Assembly: GCA_024305405.1 (NCBI GenBank)
Contig: JAKNDB010000064.1
Coordinates: forward strand, 1,674,001-1,738,000
Direction: 5' to 3'
Source of the DNA: Dirofilaria immitis
Taxonomy: Eukaryota; Nematoda; Chromadorea; Rhabditida; Onchocercidae
Length of the DNA: 64,000 nt
How positions within the stretch are numbered: position 1 is the stretch's first letter; the number at the start of each line of letters is the position of its first letter. A model generated the notes under the pieces. The model did not search any database. It saw only the letters and a program-made list of their open reading frames with translations, and was not told the DNA's origin. Below are positions 1 to 11,628 of this stretch, piece by piece. A program made the translations under genes and the position numbers.

Positions 1-192
1 AAAAAATTTCTCTTTTAAAGTATACTTTTTTATCTCAGTGATTATTGATATATGTATTATTTTTAGTAAGTTAAAATTTTGGGTCAAAATTTTAGCTTAC
101 TGAAAAATGAAATTTTCAATGTTTACAAAATGAGGGATATTTTTTTGAAATGGATTCAATGAATATCAATGCTAAAAAGCAAAGAAAAGAAA

Positions 193-240
193 GGAGAGAG
201 AGAGAGAGAAGAGGAAGAGAGGGAGAGGGAGAGAGGGAAA
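193..240. repeat. GA-rich microsatellite
   Basis: Purine-only run built of GA and GGA units. It is a simple repeat with no coding content. Confidence 0.85.
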
Positions 241-429
241 AAAAAGACTGTTGTATGTGATTTATTTGAAAGAAAGTTCAAAAAATAGCGCCGATCCCTG
301 AAGACAATTGTTCATCAGTAAGCTTGGATTAACTACTTTGTAGATAAGATATGCCCTTATCCTTATCCCGAGAAACATTCCTATAGAATGGGCCATCGTT
401 TCATATGCTACGTTATCAACAATCTATTG

Positions 430-890
430 TTAACATTCTTATCAACAACTAATTGAAATTTCAATATTTGAATAAATTTTGAAATAAATAAAAAAAAATC
501 TGCTTCAAGAAGAAATCTATCAATACTTATAATTAATTACTATTTAATAATACGTCACTTACATCTATTATCACTTATCAGTTATCAAAATAATAGCAAT
601 ACTATTTAATAATACTTCCAATCACATTTACATCTGTTATTAATTATCAGTAATCACAATAATCGCAACAATCAATCACTATTTAATAATACTTCATTTG
701 CATCTATTATCAGTTATCAATAATCACAATAATCAATTACTATTTAGTAAAACTTCCAGTCACGTTTACATCTATTATCAGTTATCAATAATCACAGTAT
801 TTAATTAGTAAATTAAAAAAAATTAATAATACTTTCAATTACATTTATATCTCTTATCAATTATCAATAGTCACAATAAATTCATCCAAT
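430..890. repeat. Degenerate tandem repeat, unit about 60 bp
   Basis: The phrases 'actatttaataatac', 'catttacatctattatc' and 'agttatcaataatcac' recur in the same order about every 60-70 bp, roughly six times, with substitutions and small gaps. This is a diverged minisatellite. Confidence 0.75.
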
Positions 891-1246
891 CAATTTTATC
901 ATTTTGCAATAAAAACCCGAAAAAAACGCAGATTAAAATTTATTGTTATCTAATAATAAAAATTAATCAAATATGATAATTAATGATTGATCGTAGAGTA
1001 TCTTTTTTTTTTTTTTGTTCATAGTTATAAAATAAAAATTATTAATATTTTTAGCATTAATAATTTCAAATTATCCATAAATAATATAATATTTTCATTT
1101 TCTTAAAATGGATATTATATTGGATGAAAATTATTTTTAAATTAAATAATTGCTTTAATGGAAATTAAATTTAAATTTAAAATTTTTATAATTTCCTTTT
1201 TGTTCTTTTTCTATTATTTCGTAATTAATTTAAAATTATCGTATAT

Positions 1247-1285
1247 TTAAACATGACAAATGTATTATACATTTGTCATGTTTAA
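1247..1285. repeat. Perfect inverted repeat, 19-bp arms, 1-nt spacer
   Basis: The left arm (1247-1265, beginning ttaaacatgac) is the exact reverse complement of the right arm (1267-1285), with a single T between them. It is a near-perfect 39-bp palindrome able to form a cruciform. It lies in unannotated AT-rich DNA with no gene close by. Confidence 0.95.
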
Positions 1286-1689
1286 TGAAATATATTAGAA
1301 CTATTTGTAATTAGTAAATTAAAATTTTACAAATGATATCAATGTTTCCCATGTATTTGATGTAATTTATCATTAAGCAAAGTCGTATTAATTTTAAACA
1401 TTTGCAAAATTAAATCAATCGAGCAAAAGGTTTATATAGCAAAAGGGAAACGATAAATTTTATCAAATTTCTTAACATTAACATTTAACAGAAACTCGTG
1501 AGAACTACTACAATTCGGACGAGTTTCGTTCTCAACTTGTGACATTTTGTTATCAATTTTAATTTACTACTTACAACTGTTTTATTCGTTCATTAATTTT
1601 TAAAATAAAATTTTCAATCATACAGTAATTTTGTATATCTCATTGTATCGTATTGCTATTATTACAGTAATCTATTTGGTAATATATTC

Positions 1690-1876
1690 CATAATCTGAA
1701 TGATAATCAGTTTATCTTATAATATTATTAACCAATCTAGACATATAACTAAATTTTATAGTTCATTAATTTTGATATATATCTATATATCACAATATAA
1801 TCTTTTTATTCTATAATCTGAATGATAATCAGTTTATCTTATGATATTATTAATTAACCTAGATATTTCTAATTCA
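1690..1876. repeat. Direct duplication, about 60 bp, two copies
   Basis: The block with 'ctgaatgataatcagtttat' followed by an ATATTATTAA stretch occurs near 1697 and again near 1817, about 120 bp apart, with few differences. Confidence 0.8.
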
Positions 1877-2867
1877 TTAATTTGATCGATATATATATCA
1901 TGATATAATCTTATACATGAAATTATTAATAAAGATAAACTGATAACATTATATTAGCTAGTATTATTTAGTTATATTTAATTTATTTTTATTGATTTAA
2001 TTTTTTCCCTTTTTTTGCATATTTTCTCAAATTCATTAGTAAGCTGACAATTTAGGATTCAATTATTTTTTTTGCTCAGTTTTGCTTCTTCTTGATGAAA
2101 GATAGGGTATAAGATAATTTTAGTGATAAGCTTTATAAGAGATTTTTTTTATTCTCGAGATTACGGTTATTTTTTCATTCAATTGCTCATTTTTTATTCC
2201 ATTTCAATGCATTTAAAATTGTTTTACTTAAGCTAACAATGATAATAATGATAATGATAATAATGCAATGATAATCATAATGACATTAGATAGATTTTGA
2301 TAGGGGAAAAGAGGGGAAGAAGACAGAATCACACGATGCATTAATTCAATTCGATGATGGTATACTGTAGCAAAAGAGGCAGGTGTGCATATTGCTATAT
2401 TGCAAATGGTAGTATGCCATACTGCGCGCATCATCATCATCATCATCATTATCATCTTTATCATCATCATTTCTCTCTCTCTCTTTATTATGGAACTCTC
2501 TATCATGATTTCGTATGTTTGTGTGATGAGGAAGAAATTGGGTAGGGTTAATTTTAGAAATATATATATGATGATATTGGATGCTATTTGTGAAATGTGT
2601 AATATTATTGATCGATAATTAAATGCAAAAATTTGATAACAATTTTTATCAAATTTGTTGAAAAAAAAAAAAGATAGCAGCAAAAGAAGAAAGAAAGAAA
2701 GAAAGAAAAAAAGAAAGTTTATTTAACGGAGAAAAGAAAAAAAAGAAAAATGAAATATGAAATATTTCATTTACATTTATATATAGCAAATAATAAAATG
2801 AAATGAAAAAGATATATTTTTAAAATTAAAAAAAAAAAGAAAATTTTGCATAATTAAACCTTTGTTT

Positions 2868-2921
2868 TTCTCTTTCCCTCTCTCTCTCTCTCTCTTTCTC
2901 TCTTTCTCTCTCTTCCTCTCG
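2868..2921. repeat. CT microsatellite
   Basis: Run of CT with interrupting TT and CC. Simple repeat. Confidence 0.85.
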
Positions 2922-3417
2922 TTTTTATAATAAAAAGATATTCCAAGAATAAGCAATATAATTATTAAATAAAATTTTTAACGTTTTTTTTCATTCTCGA
3001 ATAATTATAGTTTTATTGAGAAAAAAAATTTTAATACTTAATCGTATTTCAATTATCGATTGTTATCAATTTAATAAATGATCGAGATATCACGTGAACT
3101 CGAGACATTAACAAATTAGCTATTTATTTTGAAATATTGAAGTATGATAGATATATATATATATATAGTGAATTTACGTCATCAAATTAAACTTGAAATT
3201 GCAAACAATTAAAATAATTCGTATTATTTGTTAAAATAACAAAACATTTACAATTAGCAAATATAATTCAAAGTATACGCATTAATAAATAAAAACTTAT
3301 CAATAACTTTTTTAATCAAAATTTTGATAAAAAAATATTATTATCATTGATAAATATTTGCAAAGCATGAATAGAAATGAATAAATATTTTGATCATATG
3401 AGATTATCTTTTCCTAA

Positions 3418-3838
3418 AATTATATTAACAAAAAGATAAGCTTTATCATTGTCATATTTAATTGTGGATTATATCACATATATCATGCATAAATCATTAT
3501 CATTTATACCTAGACATTATATTATCAAGAAAATTGAAGTTAATAATAGAAGTTGCAAAAGTTCAACAAATGACAAATATCAATTTGCTGTTTTAAAATT
3601 GCTTGGAAAAATATTCCCTTATATGATATGAAGTTATCGTTTTCTCGAAATTTTATTAACAAAATGATAAGCTTTATTATTATCATATTTAATCTCAGAT
3701 TATATCACACGTAGCATGTGTAAATCATTATCATTTATATCTAAGCATTGTATTATCAAGAAATTTGAAATTTTTAATAAAAGTTGCAAAAATTCAACAA
3801 ATGGAAATTATCAATTTCCTGTTTTAAAATTGCATATT
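3418..3838. repeat. Tandem duplication, unit about 234 bp
   Basis: Two diverged copies lie head to tail. Landmarks shared in order are 'gataagctttat', 'attatatcaca', 'aaatcattatcatttata', 'attatcaagaaa', 'agttgcaaaa' and 'ttcaacaaatg', ending 'ctgttttaaaattgc'. The short open reading frames in each copy are by-products of the duplication, not a gene pair. Confidence 0.85.
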
Positions 3839-3995
3839 GTTGTTGTTGTTGTTGGCGGTGATGATGATGATGATGATGATGATGATTGTATTGATTGATT
3901 TTGAATGATGAAGAAAATGATGATAACGAATCTTTTACATATTTCAAAATATATATCTTAACACGTAAATTAAGCGTAACTTCTTTTTGCAAATA

Positions 3996-4092
3996 TTATT
4001 ATTATTATTATTATTATTGTTATTATTATTATTATTATTACTATTATTATTATTATTATTACTATTATTATTATTATTATTATTATTATTCT
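3996..4092. repeat. ATT trinucleotide microsatellite
   Basis: About 32 ATT units with a few interruptions, flanked by GTT (about 3838) and GAT (about 3858) triplet runs. Poly-Tyr and poly-Ile reading frames here are artefacts of the repeat. Confidence 0.95.
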
Positions 4093-4689
4093 TGTCGTTG
4101 TCGTTGCTATTGTTGTTGTTGTTATCCTTCCATCAACTTCATTCTTCCATTTTATGCTTCTAATATTTTCATAACTTAAGAACATCATATTTCATTTTAG
4201 GATTCTTTGAAGTTTTACCGCTCTTTCATAATTTTCCATCTATGCGCTTCGGGCAAGTCTCATCGTTTAGTAAGAATTAAAACTATTCTTTAAAATATGA
4301 CAATCTTTTGGTGATACATAATTCAAAATACATATAAAGGGAAATACATATATTTTATCATCTATTTTCTCTTTCTCTCAATTCATTCATACTTCTTTCC
4401 ATATGTTTTCGTTCGATTCTTTTTTCTATCCAAAAAATATCAAATTATATCAAAATTACAGAATCTTTTACTTATTACTATAAAATAATTATGAGATATG
4501 CAAAAATGAAAATCAAATCAAAAAGCTGTGAAAAGCAAAAAATTCGTAATATTTTTCTTATTTTCAATGAAATGAATAAATTAAATTTTATGAATGTAAT
4601 TTCGGAATGAATAAAATTTTAAGCATTTTTATAAGGTTAAAGGTTAAAGCATTATTTATTTCAAATTTTGAATATTTTATCAAAAAAAA

Positions 4690-4900
4690 ATGTTTATTTT
4701 CAATGTTATCATTACCGTTATTCATTGATAATATTAATTAAGCTGAAATTTATATTATCATTATCATTATTCATTGGTAGTATCAATTAAGCTAGATATT
4801 GGTAATATTAATTATGGTAAATATTGTCGTTATCATTATTCATTGATAGCATTAATTAAGCTAGATATTATCATTATCATTATTCATTGGTAATAATTGA
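4690..4900. repeat. Tandem repeat, unit about 50 bp, four copies
   Basis: The phrase 'cattattcattg' followed by 'taatattaattaagct' recurs four times with about 50-60 bp spacing. Diverged minisatellite. Confidence 0.7.
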
Positions 4901-5974
4901 TTAATCTTAAATTTGTGATAAAATTTTTACAAATTAAAAACCAGTTTATCAATTAATTAAAATATCATTTGTGCATATTTTATTTTATATCAAAAAAATT
5001 TTTCTTTTTAATAGAATTTCAATATTTTATAATTAATTGATATTTTAATAAAAAAATGTAAATAATTAATTTCTCCATTATCATATCTACAAATATATAT
5101 ATATCTATTTATAAGTATGTATATGTATGTTGGTTGAAAAAAGTTTAAGAAAATTTCAAAAATTTTGTTGCAAAGTAAAAAGGAGAGAGAGAGAAGGAAA
5201 GAAAGGGAAAAAAGAGAGAAAAGAAAATTGAAGAAATGGTTAAAAGAAGGCCTAAAAAAAATGAAAACGAACTTTTTTTTTTTTTTTTGTAAAAGCAGAA
5301 ATCTTCATTTCACTTCTTTTTAGTGGTTTTATCATTCCAATTGATATAAATCAACATATATTTTGAAAATTGCTTTGACAGTTTCACCGCTTCAATCTTC
5401 AAAGACCAAAGCCGCTCATTTGTTTCTTCACACGAACTAAAACTGCTGATATAGTGGTTTTTGAAAAGCAAGCATAACTTTTTCAAAAACTTCTTCGTCT
5501 TCTTCGTTTTCTTCTTCTTTATAAAAGACATAAATGAAAAAAAATGAACGAAAGAAAGGAACAAAAAAAACACAAAAGAAAGCGATTTTCATATGTACAG
5601 TATGCCATTATTTGCCTGATTACGGTAATAAATTTTATCATTCAATTTCATCCATGGTACTGTTAATTTTTGTATCAAAAATTATTTAATGAAAATATGG
5701 TGGAAAAAAGATATCAAAAGTAGTATAATTTAAAACGAATAATTAATAATGTTAAATGAAAATATTAAAAAAAAAAACGAAAAACAATGATAAATTAATG
5801 AAATGAAAATACAAAGCAAAACGATCGATTCTCGTCGATGATTCTTGTTTTTTTTTTTTCATGTTGACCTTACTTGTTTATAAAGTATTATAGGTCATTT
5901 AATAATACGGATAATCCCTATGAAATAATTTGCAGTAGTAGAATTTTAAAAATTCTTCCATTTAGACATTTCAG

Positions 5975-8900
5975 GTGGCAAAGGTGGTGAATCAAAAAGG
6001 ACACGACAAACATATAGTAGAAATCAAACATTAGAACTTGAAAAAGAATTTCATTATAACAAATATTTAACGCGAAAAAGGCGACAAGAAATTTCCGAAA
6101 GTTTACAATTATCTGAACGGCAGGTTTGTTTTCAATAATTATAAAATATTAAACAAAAAAATAAGCTTTAAAATAAATGTTTGAAATAAACGGTTTAAGA
6201 TTAATTTCAATTTCATTAATTAATCAAATTCGAGAAATATTTTGAAGATGAAATTTCGGAGAGAGATTGAAGATAGGAAGGGAAAAAAAAACGAGCAATA
6301 AATATAATATGAAAATAGCAGACCTATTATGATAAGGAAAATTTAAATCAATTAGTAATAGAAATTGAATGATAACTTAGAAAATTACATGAGACAAATT
6401 TTACTTTTCTTTTTTTTTTTTGATCAATCAAAAAATAAATTGAATAAAAATAAAATCATTAATTATTTGACATTTGATTTATGCATTATTTTATAGCAAA
6501 AAAAAAGTCAATATTATCATCCATCCATCTATCCATCCATCTATCCATCCATCTATCCATCCATCCATCAACATCATTTTGATTCAAATGTTAAAGAAAA
6601 TTTGATAATTTTTTTTTTTTTAGAAAATAATATGAATATTTTTAAAGATTATATGTATTCATTTTGTGATATCTTGAAATATTATTGATCTGTCGTATGG
6701 ATCAGTTTGCATCATTCTGAGATATTTTGAAGTATCATTGATTCATCGTAGATTAGTTTGAATTATTCGGAGATACCTTGAAGACTCTTCGTGAATTAGT
6801 TTGCGTTAGTTTGCTGAGATATCTTGAAATATCAGAAGCGTTGTTTCTGATGAATCGATTTGGATCATTTTGAGATATCTCAGAATAATTCAAAATATCA
6901 GAAATGTGATTCTTGATGAACTGATATGCATCATTCTACGATGTCTTGAAATTCATTGATTTGTCGTATGGATTAGTTTTCATCATTCTAAGATATCTTG
7001 AAATATCAGAAATGTAATTCTCGATGAATTCATTTGCATCATTCTGCGATACTTTGAAGCATCATTGATTAGCCATGTGGATTTCTGAGATATCTTGAAA
7101 TATCATTGATTTGTCGTCGACTAATTTATATCATTTTGAAACACCTTGATGTATCATTGATTAGTTCATGGATTAGTTTTCATTATTCTGAGATGTTTGG
7201 AAATATCAAAAATGTGATTCTTGATAAATCAATTTGGATCATTTTGAGACGTCTTGAAGTATCACTGATTAGTCGTGTGGATTAGTTTGCATTATTTTTA
7301 GATATCATGAAATATCATTGATTTATGGTGATTAATCTGCATCATTTTGAAATATCTTGAAGTATCATTGATTCATCGTAGATTACTTTGAATTATTCTG
7401 CGATATCTTGAAGTATCACTGACTCTTCGTAAATTAGTTTATATCATTCTACGATATCTTGAAATATCAAAAATGTGATTCGTCATGAATTGATTTGCAT
7501 TGTTCTGAGATATCTCAAAATATTAGAAATATGAATCTTACTGAATTAAACTCGTATCATTTTAACATACTTTGAAGTATCAAAAATATGATAGTAACAG
7601 AAATATGATTGATTCTTTGTCAATTAACTGAATTACCTGGCATCTTAGTTCTTCATTGAATCGACTAAATATTATTTCCAATATTCTAATCATCCGAATC
7701 TCGATAAATAATTGTACTAATGTATTAGATGCTAGCTTAAGGTAAATTTAGCTTACAGAAGTGATTTACCTATGAATGAGTAAAATAATATATTTCTTAG
7801 AAATTTTTAAGTTTCACATAAGATTTTAATCATGTAACTTTCAAAGCATCACTTCATTCCCTTTCTTTTTCTCTCTTTCTCTCGTCCAAAATTGAAATCA
7901 TTGATTTTTTTTAAAAAAAATAATTTTAAAAATTGAATATTATCAGATAAAATGAAGTTTAGCAATGTGATATTATCAGTCAGAGATGAATCATTTTAGA
8001 TAGCATATGTAATTTAATTTTTTCAAACAAATATATAATATGGTACAAATATTATTGTAAATCATATATAATTTATATGTATATATAATCATATATTGTT
8101 AAAATTTTTGTGAAATATTCAGCTGATAATTTGATAAATAATTAGCTTTAAATAGAATATTTGCAGGATTAAGTAAGAATTAGTCAATAAATATTTCGCA
8201 ATATTTTAATTTTATTTCTTAAAATTAATTTTCATAAATAATATAATTTTTTAGGAAAAGGAATTTCAAAAAAGAGAAATTTTACTTTCTTCTTTCGTAT
8301 TCTTTTATTTTTTTTTTCTTCTTTAGCCTTTTATAATATAATCAAATATTTTAATAAATTTAATTTTAAATGAAAAATTTAAAAAAAAAGATAAAATGAT
8401 AGTATGTTTTATTCAAATTATATAAAATATTATCGTATAAAAAAAAAAAAAGTTTTTATTTTTTTTTTTTTTTCATATAACAAAACTTTTATAGCAAACA
8501 AATAGATTTCGTGTTTTTTTTTTCTTGTCTCATTTAAATTATTTGGCGGAATTCCTATTTCCTAATTTGTAGCGAAAAGGAAAAAAAAGAAAAAAACTGA
8601 ACAATGTTTATCCTCCGGCATGAGGTTTTCCTAATTTATTGCATCACCTGGGTGGTCCAATCATTAAAAGATGAGATGAAAAAGAAAAAAGGAAACGAAT
8701 CAGTCCCGAGAATGAACAGAAATAAACATTCTTTTCATTTATACTAGAAAGATAACTCTCTCTCTCTCTCTCTCTTTCTTTTCTCTTTCTTTTCCCTCTC
8801 TCTCTCTCTTTTTGTTTCTGTTTTTTTTCATCTGTTCCGTTTTTTTTCTCCCTGAAATAAACTTTCCTTTGTTCTTTGCCGACTTAATTTCTCTTTTTTT

Positions 8901-9350
8901 TTTTTTTTGGTATCAATCAACAAAATCTTTTGTCTTAAATGAAGAAAAAAAGAAAAAGAAAGGAAGAAAGAAAAAAATAAGAGAACTTTTTGTTTTGCTC
9001 TATTTTTATTAATAATTTATTTGTTTACATATGAATAATAATAATAATTAAATAATCAATAACTTAAAAATTATCGATTATTTCAATTAGCTTAAATATA
9101 TTTGCTATAAATTTTTACAATTTTAAATATTTGAAGGAAAAAAGTAATGAAATAATTCAATCGAATTATAAAAAAAAGATAAATCAAATACTTAAAAAAT
9201 CTAAATTAAAAATTTTTAATAATAAATTAAAATTTTTAGGTAAAAATATGGTTTCAAAATAGGCGAATGAAGCATAAAAAAGAATGTAAAGGTGAGGTAA
9301 CAACAGTTAATGAAAGTGATGAAAGTGCCGATGAACAAATACCAACATGA
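5975..9350 (+). CDS. mab-5: Hox homeobox gene mab-5, 3' part (two exons)
   Basis: Homeodomain transcription factor expected to bind DNA and set regional cell fate along the body axis. Exon A (5975-6123) carries homeodomain residues 1-44 and exon B (9240-9350) the rest: recognition helix [10 protein letters not shown] with Q50 and N51, a short acidic tail, then TGA. The intron falls between residues 44 and 45, a site used by many homeobox genes. Residues [27 protein letters not shown] and QEIS match what I remember of C. elegans MAB-5 better than LIN-39. The acceptor at 5973-5974 (TTTCAG) is preferred; one at 5964-5965 is possible. The N-terminus and hexapeptide lie outside or were not found. 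Both exons are in frame without repair. The 3.1 kb intron holds a minisatellite. Assignment to the Hox family is certain; the exact paralogue is very likely. Confidence 0.87.
6518..6570. repeat. ATCC/ATCT tetranucleotide microsatellite
   Basis: About 13 tetranucleotide units inside the mab-5 homeobox intron. Confidence 0.9.
6650..7620. repeat. Degenerate minisatellite in mab-5 intron, unit about 55-60 bp
   Basis: Around 16-17 copies of a unit built from 'gatatcttgaaatatca', 'ttgatttgtcg' or a variant 'gaaatgtgattcttgatga', then 'gattagtttgcatcattctg'. Two unit subtypes are interleaved. Copies are strongly diverged, so the array is old. It occupies almost a third of the intron. Confidence 0.85.
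8540..8720. promoter_or_regulatory. Complex-sequence island in mab-5 intron, possible enhancer
   Basis: Between low-complexity tracts this stretch is more balanced in base composition and contains a CCAAT box ('ggtccaatcat') and AT-core homeodomain-like sites. No open reading frame of note is present. The regulatory role is an inference from its location inside a Hox intron and its contrast with the surroundings. Confidence 0.25.
8755..8816. repeat. CT microsatellite
   Basis: Pyrimidine-only CT/TTC run in the mab-5 intron. Nearby short reading frames such as 8812-9012 come from this composition. Confidence 0.85.
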
Positions 9351-10699
9351 TACGATTAAATGAATTCCAATGCAATTATCCTATCGTATCATAAATTTAA
9401 TCCTACTGTATCTAAGATACCATATACGCAATGCTACTGTAACGGTATCAATATCAACAGTATGCAACAACTAGGAAAAAGTGGTTGTTAGCTCAATCAA
9501 ATGCGTGAAATCCATCAATTAGTCTCAACTGTAACAGTGCAAAAACTAGCCAAAATCATCTCTATCGCGTCAATTATTCGATATGTTTGCGTAACCTTTG
9601 ACACTATTCCTTGGCGATAATTATAATGAACGAGTGCACACCAAACAAAAAGATCTCAGCAAAAATTTTAATATAATAATTTGTTTTTTTCTCTCTCTCT
9701 CTCTCCCTCTCTCTCTGTCTTTTTATATCTTCTACTTAACATATTATCATATGATCCTTATGCCAGCCAATATTTGAATAAAGAAATCCCAATTCTAATT
9801 GATTTAAAATTCTCGAAATTTCATCATTTTTATTCGGAAAGCTTTTCCAAAGCAAATAAAAATAAATTTTCAAATCGGTTAATTGATAAGTTGGAATTTT
9901 TCAAATATGCTAGAAAAGCATATCATAATTGGGATCTATTGATAATATGATATTTTGCTTGTAATTGTATAATTATCAATTTTTCCTTTCCTTTCTATTA
10001 TTATCAACCTCTATTTTTGATTATAATTTGCTTCATTAATTATTTATAAATTTGAGGAGAATTTTCTTTAAATTTCACTTTTTTTTGAACAGCAATTGAT
10101 ATATTAGAAGTTAAATTTTAGCCAAATAAGCTAATTAAATAAGCTTAGATTGAGAAAATGTTCAAATTTTAATTATGATATTTTGTAAAAAGTTGCAAGA
10201 CTCGAGATTTTATCGATTCGATTTTGATAAAATCCTTATAAGGGTAATAAAAATCTCGAATCATTTTACGATATCGAGTGAGTTGTTTTTATTGATCAAT
10301 AATGTATTATCTTGTATATGATGATTTATCTTTTATTTTGCATACTATTTGGATGATTAATTAATGAAAAAAAAGAGTGAGATTAAAAAGCAGAGAAATA
10401 AATTATCACGATGAGCAGATATTAATAATTTTCAATCAATAATTCATAATTAATCAATTCTAATCAAGTTATCATAATGACAATAACTTGTGACAGTTAT
10501 AATATAATTGATTAAATTATCACTTGGCTTATTGTTATATATATCGATGATAGTTTAAAAATTTGTTAATAAATAATCTAACAAAAATGAAATTTAAAAG
10601 CAAGAAGAAAAAAAAATGGAACAAATTTTGTAAGCAAACAATTTTTAGTTAATAGGTTTAGTTAATTTAAATGAATTTTAGGAGTTTTTTTCTAGCAAA

Positions 10700-10700
10700 T

Positions 10701-10732
<32 letters not shown>

Positions 10733-10780
10733 GTCATTATTCTTATTATGATTATGATTATTATTATTATTATTATTGTC
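10700..10780. repeat. ATT trinucleotide microsatellite
   Basis: Interrupted ATT run. Poly-Asn frame on the other strand is an artefact. Confidence 0.9.
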
Positions 10781-10945
10781 ATTACTAATGTGTGATACAT
10801 GGTAAATATCATAAACATGACAATTGATGTTGCGGGCTTTTTCCACTTTATTTAAATTCTTTCCAATTTTTTTTTGTGCATTTTTAATTTGCATATATGT
10901 TTTTGTTTTTGTTTTTATCATTTTGTTTATTTGTGCTTTTTTTCC

Positions 10946-10971
10946 CACCCTCCCTCTCTCTCTCCTTCTCT

Positions 10972-11013
<42 letters not shown>
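10946..11013. repeat. CT microsatellite
   Basis: Long CT run, the last about 40 bases nearly perfect dinucleotide. Confidence 0.95.
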
Positions 11014-11015
<2 letters not shown>

Positions 11016-11628
11016 TTAATTATTCGTTATTTTTTCATTGTATATTGCAATAAAGAAAAAAAAGTTTTTTTGATGTTTTAATAATAAATGTGTGAAAATT
11101 CAGGAAATAAGTAAATTTCAAGAAAGCGTAAATTTTTCTCGAAATATATTTCGCAATAATCGAATGTGAAATTGTTGAATTTGATTAAATAAATAAATTA
11201 TCAGTTGAATAATTTGGCATATTTTTTATACTCAGATATGATTAGATATTACAGTACATTGAAATATTATCAGGTTAAACTAGTACTTTAAATGAATGAA
11301 TTCATCATCATTGTAAATAGCTAACTATTTTAGATCAAATGATAAATTAAGGCGTGATAATGATTAGCAAATTTTAGAATTAGCTGTTCAGGATGATTAA
11401 AACATTATAGTTTTTGGATAGCATTTTTATCGAATCATTTATTTATAATAAATTATATTTGCTGAAAATTGTATAAATTAAAGATGGATAATTATTATTT
11501 CAATCAATAATGATACATTGGTAAATCGCGGGAAGATTATGAAATTTTCCTAATTATTAATATAAATTGATAAATTATTGTTGAAAATTTAGAAATGAAA
11601 AAATTTTATCAAATCATTTTGCTTAGTT

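Larger units (their letters stand above)
1..5974. other. Non-coding, repeat-rich DNA upstream of the visible mab-5 exons
   Basis: I see no convincing exon in this stretch. It is AT-rich with several separate repeat families, listed individually. A more complex patch at about 290-420 stands out by base composition but does not translate into anything recognisable. Because the first visible mab-5 exon starts with a splice acceptor, much or all of this segment is probably an intron of mab-5 or its upstream region. I searched for a Hox hexapeptide (YPWM-type) codon string and found none. Confidence 0.6.
9351..11628. other. mab-5 3' region and intergenic DNA
   Basis: The first about 300 bases after the mab-5 stop are of higher complexity than the surrounding DNA and are probably 3' UTR. 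An AATAAA lies near 9778, after a CT run at 9690-9718. From about 9960 onward I see only AT-rich DNA with an ATT repeat and a CT repeat. The open frame at 9681-9950 is not supported as a gene. Confidence 0.55.

Noticed and set aside
3774..4188. Overlapping open frames with poly-Tyr, poly-Ile, poly-His and poly-Asp tracts on both strands
   Set aside because: They are translations of GAT, GTT and ATT triplet repeats and have no other content.
5310..5573. 87-codon minus-strand open frame
   Set aside because: Lys/Phe-rich from A/T runs, no motif, lies in probable mab-5 intron or upstream DNA.
9681..9950. 89-codon plus-strand frame after mab-5
   Set aside because: Begins in a CT repeat; the remaining part has no motif and lies in the probable 3' region. 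Could not be supported.
10667..11015. Open frames with poly-Asn and with Leu-Ser repeats
   Set aside because: Translations of ATT and CT microsatellites.
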